A stretch of DNA of 64,000 bases from Gossypium raimondii (Eukaryota > Streptophyta > Magnoliopsida > Malvales > Malvaceae): the NCBI RefSeq assembly GCF_025698545.1, contig NC_068566.1:40961192-41025191 (forward strand), written 5' to 3'. The notes under the pieces are model-generated. The model saw nothing but the letters and a program-made list of their open reading frames with translations. It searched no databases and was not told the origin of the DNA. This document shows positions 48,258-59,954 of this stretch, piece by piece. A program made the translations under genes and the position numbers. Position 1 is the first letter of the stretch. Every line of letters starts with the position of its first letter.

Positions 48258-49498
48258 TTACTTAAAAATGGAACCTCCTTTTAAGCATAGATAATATTTT
48301 TATTCAAAATTCTATAACGAAGAAAAAAAAATGTGAGTTCATATTTGGATATTGACATTAATATTTTTATTAATCTTATAATTTCAAAGCCAAACAAAAG
48401 CACGTGCAACGTAAATCACGCGTTATTATGGTTGGAAAGATATGTTTAGGTCTAACCATTCTTGTGGTCCCTCTACTATATTAAAATTTATAATTTAATT
48501 ATTTTACTTTAATTCCACTTAGTTTCATCTCTATGCTTTTTTATAATGTATTTGTGTGTCTAAATATATAAGACTGTTAGTTGTCGCGGTTTAAATTGAT
48601 GGCTTGAAATTTTGGTTATGAAAATCCAATTAATTATATTTAATCAATAATAAATTTATATGTTAATTAAACACTTAAGAATGTTTTAAGATAAATAATC
48701 CACATCATCACTTTAATAAAAATAAATGATGTTATCAGTTTAGATTAGTTGATAGCATCATAAAAGGTTGAGGATCAAAACATGTCAATTAAGATTGAGT
48801 TCGGTTTAGTTGATTTATTTATTTTTTAATTTTTAAAGCTATCTGTAATAATTTGATTTGATTTGGTTTGGTTCGATCTTCAAGTTTTCATACTAACTTT
48901 AGGTTTTAGATTTTTGAACTTTATTTTGACGAATAGTGTTTTTGACTTTTGGATATTATATGATAAAGTTTTCAATTATTTTTAAAACATAATTTTTTAA
49001 ATCAAGTAAATAAAAAATTTTGCATATATTATTTTACTATTTTAAGTTTTTCCACTAGCTATTTTAAATATAAAACATTTAATTTTGCATCATAAAAATT
49101 AAAATTAATTATAAATTAAATAAAATAGAATTTAGTAACCTATGAAAACTAAAACCGTCTGAAGAGAATTAAAATAAAGAGATTAAATTGAAATTTATAA
49201 CATAATAGAGGACTAAAACTATAACATATATACCTCCTAATTTCTTTCAAAGGTGAGGGGTTATGAGCTTGGGAAACGGTTGTACCTAACCTAAAGCAAA
49301 CTAAAGAATCTTAATTGGGGGCTCTTTCAACTGTCGTCGTCCTCAAAAAGTTGGTCATGGCAGGCTTGTTGGTCAAATTGATGTTGCCAGTCACTGCTCT
49401 CTCTTTTGTTTTCAGACCCTACCAAAACATCATTATTTACACAATTTTCCTATCCCTTTCCTTAACCATCGATGCTTCTATTTCCATGCCCCTATTCC
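48258..49498. other. Intergenic stretch upstream of the HAD gene pair
   Basis: AT-rich without coding signal; the last 200 bp is GC-richer and probably the promoter of the gene at 49631. The 63-codon frame at 49315-49506 lies in that promoter region and is not supported. Confidence 0.5.
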
Positions 49499-49508
49499 CT
49501 ATATAAAC
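49499..49508 (+). promoter_or_regulatory. TATA box of HAD-family gene A
   Basis: CTATATAAAC lies 123 bp before the ATG at 49631, followed by a CT-rich leader. A start near 49530-49540 is expected. Confidence 0.6.
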
Positions 49509-49630
49509 CCCCATCTTCACCCCTTTTCATATATCTTTCTCCTACAGCTTACCTTTACCCTTTTCATATATACATCTTTCAAGGCTTATTTACATTCCAT
49601 TGTTCATATAGTTGCTCTCTTGCTGAAATA

Positions 49631-51272
49631 ATGGAGAATGAAAACCAGTATCAGCATGTTGCAGCACCAAAATATGACTGTCTTCTCTTTGGTAAGTGTG
49701 TCTTTCTGCAGTATATCAGATCCTTTGGAATTCCCTTAAACCCAGTAACATTTCTGATTAATATATGTTTTATTTTCAGATGTGGATGATACCCTTTATC
49801 CTCTGAGTTCTGGTTTATCCAAAGCTTGCACCACCAACATCCAAGGTACTGCATATGTTCGCAAATTTTACATCCTTTTTTCACATATCATGTGTTCTTA
49901 ACTTCTGCATTAATCTGTGCAGAATTTATGGTTGAAAAGCTTGGGATAGAAGGGGACAAAGTCTCAGAGATAAATCGTGTGTTATACAGAAACTATGGGA
50001 CATCAATGGCTGGTCTCAGGGTAAATTCTTGACTATTCTTTTGGTTGATTATCGTGGTTCCAGAAAAGGGTGATGATTGAATATGAATTTTGTTGTGTTT
50101 TTCAATGATTATATGCAGGCTATTGGCTACAACTTTGATTATGATGAATACCACAGCTTTGTTCATGGGCGGCTACCTTACGAGAACCTGAAACCTGACT
50201 ATGTCTTGAGGAATCTTTTGCTTAGCTTACCAATTCGCAAAGTTGTAAGTCTTTTCTATCTATAAACATGGTGTTCTTTTTTGGTTGGGCTAGAAATGGT
50301 ATTTACAGATCACCCATAGAATCAAATCTTGGTGATCTTGGTGCTTGCTAAGGTGTTAATGAGTACCCTACTAAGCAACCCATGTTGGCTATCTATTACC
50401 TTTGAAACTTTCTTTGTGATATTTTATTACCATTGATTTTTTTTTGGCCACCACTTTTGAAACAGATATTTTCAAATGGGGATGAGGTCCATGTGGCTAA
50501 AGTTCTAAAGAAACTAGGGTTGGAGGGTTGCTTTGAAAGGGTTATAAGCTTTGATACCCTTAATTCTACCAATGGAAGCCATAGTTCAGATGATGAAGAG
50601 AGCTCCAAGTTGAGAGACACAAGTGCTGAAATCCTTGATGCTAACAGTGGCCCTTCCACGCCAATCATCTGCAAACCCTTCAAAAATGCATTTGAACAAG
50701 CCTTCAAGATAGCTAACATCAACCCTCAAAAAACAGTAAGTCTATCAAATCTCTTCTCCAAGCACTTTAATGGCAGCAGTTAACGGTATTATCTATTTGT
50801 ACCTACTAATTACACTATAAAAGTACGTATTCAAATTATGTCAAGGAAAAGGACCAAACACCGAATTTCAACACAGTAGAGGGATTAAAACCATAATTAG
50901 ACCCTTATATATTGACCCTTTTGGCTTTGGTATTTTATTTGTTTTGACAAGTCTTTCTTGTTCACCACAGCTTTTCTTTGACGATAGCATCCGCAACATA
51001 CAATCTGGAAAAGAAATAGGGCTCCATACTGTGTTGGTAAGAACTGGCAAATTTCAGAAAAAGGATTTGTAATTTGTTGATTTTTTGCACAATTGGGTTT
51101 GATCCTTTCCTTTAAACCAATGTAGGTGGGCACTTCCCATAGAACAAATGGTGCAGACTATGCATTGGAGAGCATACACAACATCAGGGAAGCACTGCCA
51201 GAGCTGTGGGAATCAGATGCTAAGAAACCAGAAAGTGTGAAGCTTGCAATTCAGACATCAGTTATGGCTTAA
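49631..51272 (+). CDS. HAD-family phosphatase, pyrimidine 5'-nucleotidase/SDT1-like (gene A)
   Basis: Seven exons: 49631-49691, 49780-49845, 49923-50020, 50119-50244, 50466-50735, 50971-51036, 51126-51272, giving 277 residues. HAD motifs are complete: motif I DVDDTLYPL (nucleophile Asp21, acid Asp23), motif II IFSNG (Ser120), motif III lysine in ICKPF (Lys187) and motif IV FFDDS (Asp211/Asp212). The family removes phosphate from small molecules; yeast SDT1 acts on UMP/CMP. The substrate of this plant branch is not certain. An acidic low-complexity insert (SSDDEESSKLRD) precedes motif III. Its tandem paralogue starts 3.06 kb downstream in the same orientation. All motif residues and splice sites look intact, so it is likely active. 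Confidence 0.92.
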
Positions 51273-54200
51273 GCTGATTTATAGATCACCCTAAACCCAG
51301 ATTTTACAATTTCAGGATCCCGTCTAACATATTTGTGCTCTTTTGATCTGTATCTAAATCTTGCTCTCTTTTTTCATGTTCCAATGGGGAATTTGTATAT
51401 TTTCAGTTTAATCATCTATCAATAATAATAATAATAAAAGAATATCATTGTTTCTTTTTATTATTATTATTTTTTAATAAAAGATCTGGCATGTTTTTAT
51501 TACTTTTCCAAAGCAATTGAAAATAAACAGTCAAAATCAAAGAGTGCCTCTCTGGCATCCACACAAACAAAAACAAGAAAGAATCATCTTCATCCCTCAC
51601 AACTCCCACGCATACTAGACAAACCCTTCATTCCTCACCATAGTTTCGATGATAAGCTCCGATTAGAAGCGGTTCAAAAAAACGCTAGTTATCCTCTTCT
51701 GTTCTAGCACTCTTACCAATACCTCCAGGTCTGTTAGGTGGTTCTGCACAAATCCGGTTCTTCAGCCACCACAGCCCTTTGTATCACCGTTGGTCCCTCT
51801 TCCACCCACCTAACATCACGCTTTCGAATGAAGCCCTCCTTCGCCAGCAGGTGAGCCACCAGAATACCTCCTCTTTTAATATGTTAGAATTTGAAGCTCT
51901 CAAAACCCATTAAAATCTATTTAGCTTCCCAAATGTAATTACTAAACTCTGATCTGTCTATGAATGGCATTCTGAGCTTTGAAATAATTACCAATGAGTC
52001 ACCTTCAACCTCAACTTTCCGAAAACTCATCTCTTAGGGGAATCAAACGACCTGTACTGCTGTCATGGCTTCCGTCGCCTCCACAAACGCTATATTCCTG
52101 TTCCAACTACATGTCGCACCCATTATCAAGCCTTTGTTGCTTCTAGTAATTATGCTTGAACTTGATGCCTCCAAATCTTTGTAAAAAAACCCCATCGAAG
52201 TTCACTTTGACTCATGAATCAGATGGAGATTGGCACATCTCTGTTTCGGTAGTTCTGGGTTGAGTGTCCTCCAGTGCTTCCAATTCTCTAATATACCCCC
52301 ACAACAAAGGTACATAGCTCACTAGTGGAATGTCTTTTGCCTTCGTGCAACAATTTATTTCTCGATAGCCATAATGCCCAAATTGCTATAATAATAAGTA
52401 CCTGTTGTTGGGTATTATGTGTAAACAGATGTTTAAGCCATTGAAGTAAAGATTCCCCTGTTTGACTTGGATTCCAATTGATACCCAACTGTTACCACAC
52501 TTGTATGGCATAGGGACAGCCTCGACAAGCATGTTTTTGCCTATTGGATCTTAAGGCCCTACAACAACAGTTTGCTTTTTGGTTATTCTCTTTGAGGGTT
52601 TTGCCTTTTAAGGTTTGGGAAGAATCCTAATAAGTATGTTGTCTTGGAAGGTTGTTAAATTAGTGAATGTGAAAAATCTTTAGTTTGTGGAAAATTAAGG
52701 TAGTGGACTAGTTAATTTGGGTCGAACCACTATATGTTATTGTGTTCTTTGTCTCTATCTATTTTCTTGGCAACCACAAATTTTTAAATGGCCAATTCAC
52801 TCTCTTCTTGACAATTTCGAGTTGATTAATTGAGCTAAAATAAACAAGGCTGATATATTATATGTTACATGAGTTTGGTTTCAATGTTTTTTTTTTAATT
52901 TGACACTTGAATTTTTTTTAGTTAAATACTTGAGTTTATTATAGGTTCGACTCATTTCATATTTGGGTCATTTTGAATTTGGATCCTTTCAAGTTGTTTT
53001 TTAAGTCATTTTAAATTTAGATTAGATCAATGAGTTAATTCAATTTGGTAAAAAAAGACCAGTTAAAATTTTTAAAAAGGAATTTTTGTTTTATTATTTT
53101 TAAAGAAATTTGAAAACTTTTATTAGGTTTTGGTTCATTTTGAACTCTTATTTCAGTAAATAAATTTGTTTACATTTTGGAATTTTAAAAATTTAAATTA
53201 TTAAAACAAAATATAACCAGAATTATTATGTTGAAGTTATTAAAGTATGAACAAGAAAGTTCACTCATGGTCATCGAAGAACCTCCGCTCTATATTCGAG
53301 GTATGTCTAAGGTTTATGTTATGTGTTAATTGCAAGGTATGAGACTTGAATCTCGCGTAGGGAAATAAGGTATTTATTAACGAGATTTATATGAAACTAA
53401 GCTTTCTATTGTCAATAATTAATTTTTGGGGCATGATTCTCCAGAAGTTCATATCAATTGGTATCAAAGTCAACCATTATGCTTCTCAATTGCAATCGTG
53501 CGGCTCGAGTGATAATGTCGACATTGCAATGTTCGCTCGGGGCTAGATTAAGCTAGCACAAAGCCAACTTGCATGGACATCAGGATCTAATTTTCTTGGT
53601 AGCAGATAAAAGGGTATAATCTTGCTGTTTCTTTAAGCTTGTCCTTTTTCTAAAAAAAATAATTGACTTCATATTTAAATTGAATTGATTAAGTTTTCAA
53701 ATAGAGTAAAGAAGGGTGATCAAGTACGTGATGGTGGTGTTGATTTATGTGGCTAAACGAAACGCGTTCACTTGTTGAATTAAGGTGTCCCCATCACCGC
53801 ATCTTCATTTCGCCCTTATTCAGACGCCATTGATTCAAAGTCTAAAGTCTTGTGTTTTCTCTTTTCCACCTTCACGTTCTTCTAGATTCTCTCATTTCTC
53901 TCCCTTCTCTACTCTATTCAATACCCTCTGTTAAACATCCCTCTCCCCCTTCCTTTCCTTCCTCTTTCTCTCCTTTTATCTTGGCTTTTCATTTATAACT
54001 TACCAAGTTTTTGCTTTTGTTTTTCTTCCAGTGTTTGATTACTTGGAATCTGGTAATGTTCCTTTCTTTTACATGTTTTCTTCTCCGTTTTCTGTTTGTT
54101 ACTTAATGTCTAACTTGAAAGTTTTATTTTTCTGGGTTTATGCTTATATTTCATGTTTCAATGCATTTTCTCTTCACACAATAAACTGGAATCTCTCTGA

Positions 54201-54329
54201 ATCTGGGTCTCTTTCAATTTTCATCACTGCAAAACCCTTTTCTTTTGGGGGTATTTCTAAGATTTTGTGAATCTCTCTGCTTTTTTGAACTGATAGAAGA
54301 ATTTGATAACCCCTTTTTGAAGATAAAAA
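51273..54329. other. Stretch between the HAD paralogues
   Basis: Contains the 3' UTR of gene A with an (ATA)n run near 51419, a minus-strand LINE remnant (51640-52520), AT-rich DNA, and about 53250-53640 a fragment with a PBS-like ATTGGTATCAAAGTC. The last 500 bp before 54330 has a CT-rich leader likely belonging to gene B. The frame at 54031-54270 lies in that leader and may be part of a 5' UTR or its intron. Confidence 0.55.
51640..52520 (-). mobile_element. LINE (non-LTR retrotransposon) remnant, RNase H end
   Basis: On the minus strand 52488-52288 reads IIAIWALWLSRNKLLHEGKR, a hallmark of the segment between RT and RNase H in plant LINEs. Below it are VKVNFDG (about 52190-52212), EGDSLVIISKL (about 51985) and, after a frameshift, GG..VAHLLAKEG (about 51850), which follow the order of the RNase H domain. 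Frameshifts and stops separate the pieces, and no poly-A tail or target duplicate was found, so only a truncated relic remains. Confidence 0.72.
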
Positions 54330-56908
54330 ATGGAAAATGAAGATCAGATCAACCAGGCCATGGACCCCAAATACGAATGTCTTTTATTTGGTAAATTTCT
54401 CATCTTTCCCCTTTAGGATTTTTTTCCTGATCGAATTGGTGTGAACTATATTTAAAAAACTTACAGATCTAGATGACACTCTTTATCCTCTGACTTCTGG
54501 TATATCAAGTGAAGTTACCAAGAACATTCAAGGTATTGTCATGGTTTCATTGAAGGGACACCTAGTTTGGCAAAATTGTTAGCTTCCTCTTCAATTTCAT
54601 AACCTTTTATTTATACCCTTTTTTCTAGAATATATGATTAAGAAGCTTGGAATCAAGGACAATGTTCCTGAATTATGTGTTTCACTGTATAAGCATTATG
54701 GCACAACAATGGCTGGTTTAAAGGTAAAGCCTATCATTACTTTCTTTTTAATATAAAAACTCCTTTAAGAAACCTTACAAATTTTTTTCTTTACAGGCTA
54801 TTGGTTATAACTTTGAGTATGATGATTTTCATAGGTACTGTTTTTCATCTTTGTGCTTTTGATGAAATTTGAGATTTAGTTTATGCATTTACAAGTTAAA
54901 AATGAAATCTTCTTACTTTTTTCATTTAATAATTTAGTATGTTAGTATTTTCAGTCAAATTTTATTAACTCATGTTTGGTTCACTGGAATATAGAATTGT
55001 AATGGATTGCTATACTGTGAGAATAGAATAGACCTGTAATAGTATTACATTGTTTGGTTGGTAAATAGGAATGGAATAAATTGAAAATGATGATTTTACC
55101 CTTGCATTAAACCCAAGATCCTAGATCCATGAGTTATTAATATCTATTCATAATTAATTATTATTTAATTATATTTAAATAAAATTATTAGTATTTATTT
55201 CTAAGTTTTTCACTATTTTTGTTTTATTTAATGATATTTCATGTTATTATTTAACGATGGTGCATGAGATTTATGCAATCGACGGTGCATCAAATATTAT
55301 TCTTTTTATATTATTAATAATATTTCAATAAACTTTTAAATACGTTATATTTATCAATAAAATAAAAAATATTATGATAAAATATTTGTAAATTATTCAA
55401 TATAATTTATTAAATATTTTTATAAGTGTAATATAAATTGTATAAAATATAATAAATTTTAATATGAAATTTATTTATTTAATAATTCTAAAATATTTTT
55501 AAATATACTTTTAAAAATAATATATTAAACTATATAATTATTTCACAATAAAATTATATAATAATAAAAATATTCCAAACTCAATATTTAAAAATAAAAA
55601 ATTCAAGATATAACATATATAAAAATTATTATTTTATAATATTTTAATGTATACAATCTATTATTTAATATATAATAAAACAGACTATGTTGGTAAGAAA
55701 AATAATTTTGAGCTATTCAATAGCTATTACATGGGGGAGGCAATGAATTCCAATTCAGTGTTTTTGATGAAGAGGACGGGAATGTCAACTATTCAGAAGC
55801 TAAAATTAAACCAAACAACGAAATGAGTGTCCTCGGAATTAATCCGGACCCGCATTCTAATTCCATCGAAGCAAACATGGCATGAGTTCATAATGATTTG
55901 ATTTTGAAGTTAATATGATAGTGTAAGACGATATAGTTTTGAATTAAGTACAAGATTTTAGATATGGAGCATACATATGGTTCTAATATATTTATTTACT
56001 TGACAGTTTCGTTCATGGGAGACTGCCCTATGCAATGCTAAAACCTGACCCTGTTTTAAGGAATCTCTTGCTTAGCATACCAATTCGGAAAATAGTAAGA
56101 TTGTTCTTATTATGAATATTGCTATTTATGATCATTTAGAACCCTGTTCCTTTCTAATTATGTTCTGGTTTTGCATTCAGATTTTCACCAATGCAGATAA
56201 GAACCATGCTGCCAGGGTGCTCAACAGGTTGGGATTGGAGGACTGCTTCGAAGGGATTATATGTTTCGAGACTCTGAATCCCATAAACAAAGAAAACCCT
56301 TCAGCTGCTGATGATATCAAACCAGACACTGCCATTGTTGACATCAATGGATACTGCAGTGCTGTTCTTGATTCTGAGCTTAAGCTTCCAAGTACTCCTG
56401 TTGTCTGCAAACCATTCGAGAACGCATTCGAACAAGTTTTTAAGATCGCCAAAATCAACCCTCAGAAAACGGTAACTTAATCAATCCTTTTGTACTTCTA
56501 AAAAGCACAATATCCATTGAATCTGTCCAACTTCCAGATGATATCATATTTTTGTTATTGGTGGCTTTGCAGTTGTTTTTTGATGACAGCATCCGCAATC
56601 TACAAACTGGTAAAAAGATGGGCCTTCACGCTGTGTGGGTAAGTTACTAAGTATATATCGTGCTGATAATTTGTGTTTGGTTTTGCCTTTTATTAGTTCG
56701 AGAATGCTTGGCTCACTAGTTTCCTCCCATAATATGCATACATATACAGGTGGGAACTTCTCACTGGACCGACGGTGTGGATTATGCCTTAGAGAGCATC
56801 CACAATATCCGGGAAGCATTGCCTGAGCTCTGGGAAGCTGCAGATGAGAAGACCAAAAACATTCGGTATTCCGGCAAGATCTCCATTGAGACAACTGTTA
56901 GAGCTTAG
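54330..56908 (+). CDS. HAD-family phosphatase, pyrimidine 5'-nucleotidase/SDT1-like (gene B)
   Basis: Eight exons: 54330-54390, 54467-54532, 54629-54723, 54797-54834, 56007-56094, 56181-56471, 56573-56638, 56750-56908, giving 287 residues. Motif I DLDDTLYPL (Asp21/Asp23), motif II IFTNAD (Thr119), motif III VCKPF (Lys193), motif IV FFDDS (Asp217/Asp218) are all present. Exon sizes match gene A closely (61, 66, 95 against 98, 126 split into 38+88, 66). The 1172-bp intron 54835-56006 is absent in gene A and contains a TIR element. The two genes are clearly a tandem duplication with protein divergence mainly in the acidic linker before motif III. The enzymatic role is as for gene A; substrate unknown. 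Confidence 0.92.
54971..55879. mobile_element. Probable TIR transposon (about 909 bp) in the intron of gene B
   Basis: The left end CATGTTTGGTTCACTGGAAT and, reading minus from 55879, CATGTTTGCTTCGATGGAAT form imperfect inverted repeats of about 26 bp. Inner segments TTGTTTGGTT also recur in opposite orientation. The core (55100-55700) is extremely AT-rich with no transposase. CATG at both ends is palindromic, so the target duplicate cannot be read clearly. Superfamily not assigned. Confidence 0.55.
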
Positions 56909-57389
56909 CTCTTTTAGATCATATATATTCACTAGTCTTTCACAATCACCGTTCTATTTTGTAACCATGTAAGACAATGAATCTAAAAAAACGTAATAAT
57001 AAAATAATATTGCTCCCATCCTATCATTTGGTTGTACAATAAACACAGTTTCGTCTTCGTCCTACCGGTCTAAGTAAAAAGGAACAATCAAAACCTTATC
57101 TTAATTATACCCTACATAAGTTTTTGGGCCCTTTTTAAGCGAAGGGTCTAAGTAAATATATATATCAAGTTAAAAGTTTGAATGCAGTCATCCCATCAGT
57201 GAATACTTTTTCCCAGTGAAGGCTTGAACTGGTTGTTTCTCTCCCCTTGGTTCTTGACTGCTATTCTTCATGGCAACCTACAACAAGAGTTCCAAATAAC
57301 TAAATATAAATCGACTTATTTTAGGGAAATATGTATAATCTGAATGGCATCAGTAACTTCCGCCATTAAAACTAGTATAGCACAACATA

Positions 57390-59043
57390 CTATTGTTGTT
57401 TTATTTTGGGGCCGATTTCCATTCGACCGAACATAAGCTTCCCAGCCTGTTGACGATTCCCATTCGAACCGAACCCAAGCTTTCTAGCCTGTTGACGTGA
57501 AGTATAGCTTCCGGAAGCAACAGTTTCATTACCAACATCTGAATTTTGTTTAAGCAAAGGAGAGACAGGCATTGCAGCCAGTTCGCCATCTAAGCGCCTT
57601 GCTGAACCGCTGAAAGGGACGAACTTGATTTTTCTTGGCAGCTCTTCTTCAACTGAAATATGCACGGAGAGGTAATTTGTTGCATGGAATCATTTGTATA
57701 TTCAAAAATCAAAGTTCAACCATGGCATTGGTTATTACCTTCAAGTGGCCTCTTGTTTGAGTGTAGAGAGGGAGCTGGCTTTTCAAATTCTTTATAATCA
57801 AGAGGAGGTGCAAAGTCCACTTCACAATCAGTTTCAATTACACTGACTGCAGGGGAAGGTTTCGCTTCAACTATATCAATATAATACTTCTTATCGTTAT
57901 AGGGGACCATGATAGTGTCACCGACGGTTAAGCAAGAGTAACTCCTCAGCGTAATTTCCAAGCTGCATGCAAACAAACACAAGAAAAAGAATTTAAGAAA
58001 CAAATGCGGATCGTAGAATTTGATGTATTCCATAAGTCGGTGCCAATAAGATCACTAACATTGCTTTGGGGTTGGAGATGTCCAAAAAGTCCATAGTGTG
58101 TGGTTGCAGCTTCACATAGGTTGCCTTTGCTAAGCTAGCACTCTTCACCAGTAAAATATCTCCCTCTTCAAGGAGCAAGTTCTCCATCATCTGAAAACAA
58201 AAAATGTAGGAAAAGCAAGCAGCACGAAATCAACAAAACACAGTCTTCGAATCACAGTATCGAAAGAATCAAAGAAAATTCAAAACCATACCCAGTGTGG
58301 TAAGTACATCAGGCCCTCATCTGCAACAAACTCTAGAACCCCGCAATGAGAAACTCGCCCCACAGGAGCATTTGTCAACTCGAATAGCAATGGGAAATCA
58401 ACATGCAAAGATGCTGGATAACAATCGTTGTCGATATTAGGATTATACATTCATTAACAGAGATACAAAAGAAGGAAAAGTTGAGTTAAATACTTACCAA
58501 GGCGATCAAGAGCTGAGGGAGGCATAATAACTGGAAATAACAAGCAATCATGATAGCTAGTCAATTGCCATGAAAACTAAACTTACAAACTGATCTTAGA
58601 GGCATATTATCATATAAATTGGTGAAGAAGATCAACAAACCTTTATCTCCTTTCTCTAGATGTGCCTGTAAAGGCTTAACAGAATTAGAATCAAAGTGGA
58701 GTTAAAAAAAGCTCATAGAACAATAAAGAACACTTCAGTTGCATATATAACACATTGTAGCCAAGAAAACTAAGTGTAACCCTCTAACCTTATTAATGAA
58801 AGAGACAGAGTAACATCGATAACATTGTTCAAATCTCTCATTGCCACGGTCCTGCAATAAACAAATAATATTAAGCAAACAAGAGAGAACAATTGCCCTA
58901 AGCTATATAGGCGGTGATCAAATAAGCTAAATCGTCAATACGAGTCATAGAAACAATTTTACAAAAAGCTTATGATCAATCAAATAAACTGAAATTAAAA
59001 TTAAAACGAGAAGGAAGAACTACAAAATCATTAAACGTACCAT
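57390..59043 (-). CDS. UFD1: UFD1, ubiquitin recognition factor of the CDC48-UFD1-NPL4 complex
   Basis: UFD1 works with NPL4 and the AAA ATPase CDC48 to extract ubiquitinated proteins, for example in ER-associated degradation. Exons on minus: 59043-59041 (ATG only), 58851-58789, 58665-58641, 58530-58498, 58413-58292, 58190-58060, 57962-57739, 57652-57390, giving 287 residues. Typical UFD1 text: [65 protein letters not shown] and [15 protein letters not shown]. The first residues before FEQCYRC are shorter and different from other UFD1 proteins. I chose ATG at 59043 because it precedes a perfect donor GTACGT and joins in phase with the acceptor at 58851. The C-terminus ends in basic, GFGSNG-type repeats, as in relatives. 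The start is the least certain part. Confidence 0.9.
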
Positions 59044-59381
59044 GTCTATGATCACAAAGTTTTGAACTAAAAAATCTGCTAAAAAGAAAAGAAGTCAATA
59101 AATCTAAAAGATAAGTGATAATAATGAAGCAATAAACAAAACCCAGTACCCAAAACAACTAACTGACATGAATGAATTAATATTTTAACATGCAACAACA
59201 ATCCCATTAAAAACAACTTCTAGTACAAAGATAACAAAAAAAAAACCCAGTTTTCTTTATGACAAAAGAAAGAATATTGTGAACCGATAATTGAAAATAA
59301 AAGTGGAAACCTTTTGAGAAGCGAATTGCTAAGTTTTGGGGTATAATGAAAGCTCTCTGCTTTTCTTGACAAGTACGGCAC

Positions 59382-59391
59382 TTTATATAGG
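59382..59391 (-). promoter_or_regulatory. TATA box of UFD1
   Basis: On the minus strand CTATATAAAG lies about 340 bp upstream of the ATG. Initiation near 59355 would give a leader containing the first exon up to 59041. Confidence 0.5.
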
Positions 59392-59954
59392 TTTATGAGA
59401 GTTGGGAAATCTTACAAGGTTTATTAATTAAAATCTTTAATGAAAATTTTGATTTCTACCGGTTGTATTAATGTGTTTCTCCTTACTTCGACCGGTTCAA
59501 ATTATCCCAATAAATACATAAGAATATAATACTAAAAAAATGATATTTTTATTTACTTTAATTATAAGTATTTTATGTTTAATTTCATTTATTAGATATT
59601 TATAAAATATCATTAAATTTAAAGTGATATATCAAAATAATCTCATACCAAATCAAAATAATCCATGAGTATTAATAAAGAAATTATACGTTCACCCTCT
59701 TTATTTTGAATCCCTAATTGGCTCATTTTGATTGGGTTAAAGACCTAAATTTAAATTCGTCGGCCAAAATAAGGATCTGTTGGATGCCCTAAATAAAGAA
59801 ACACAACGAATCCAAATAAAATTGTGTTTCCCCCTAATTTCTTTTCGGTGTTAGTGTTTTCCCCTAATTAAGTGTTAAGAAATATAACCAGAAAATTGAC
59901 TCAATTCAGTATTTTTAACAGTGTATTTTTCGGGAGGAAAGTTTCGCTGTTAAA
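59392..59954. promoter_or_regulatory. Divergent intergenic region between UFD1 and MPP6
   Basis: The two genes point away from each other across this interval, which must hold both promoters. A TATA box is visible only on the UFD1 side. No repeat or mobile element was recognised. Shared control is possible but not shown. Confidence 0.5.

Noticed and set aside
54031..54270. 79-codon frame just before HAD gene B
   Set aside because: It lies in the CT-rich leader, does not join in phase with the conserved first exon, and has no family features.
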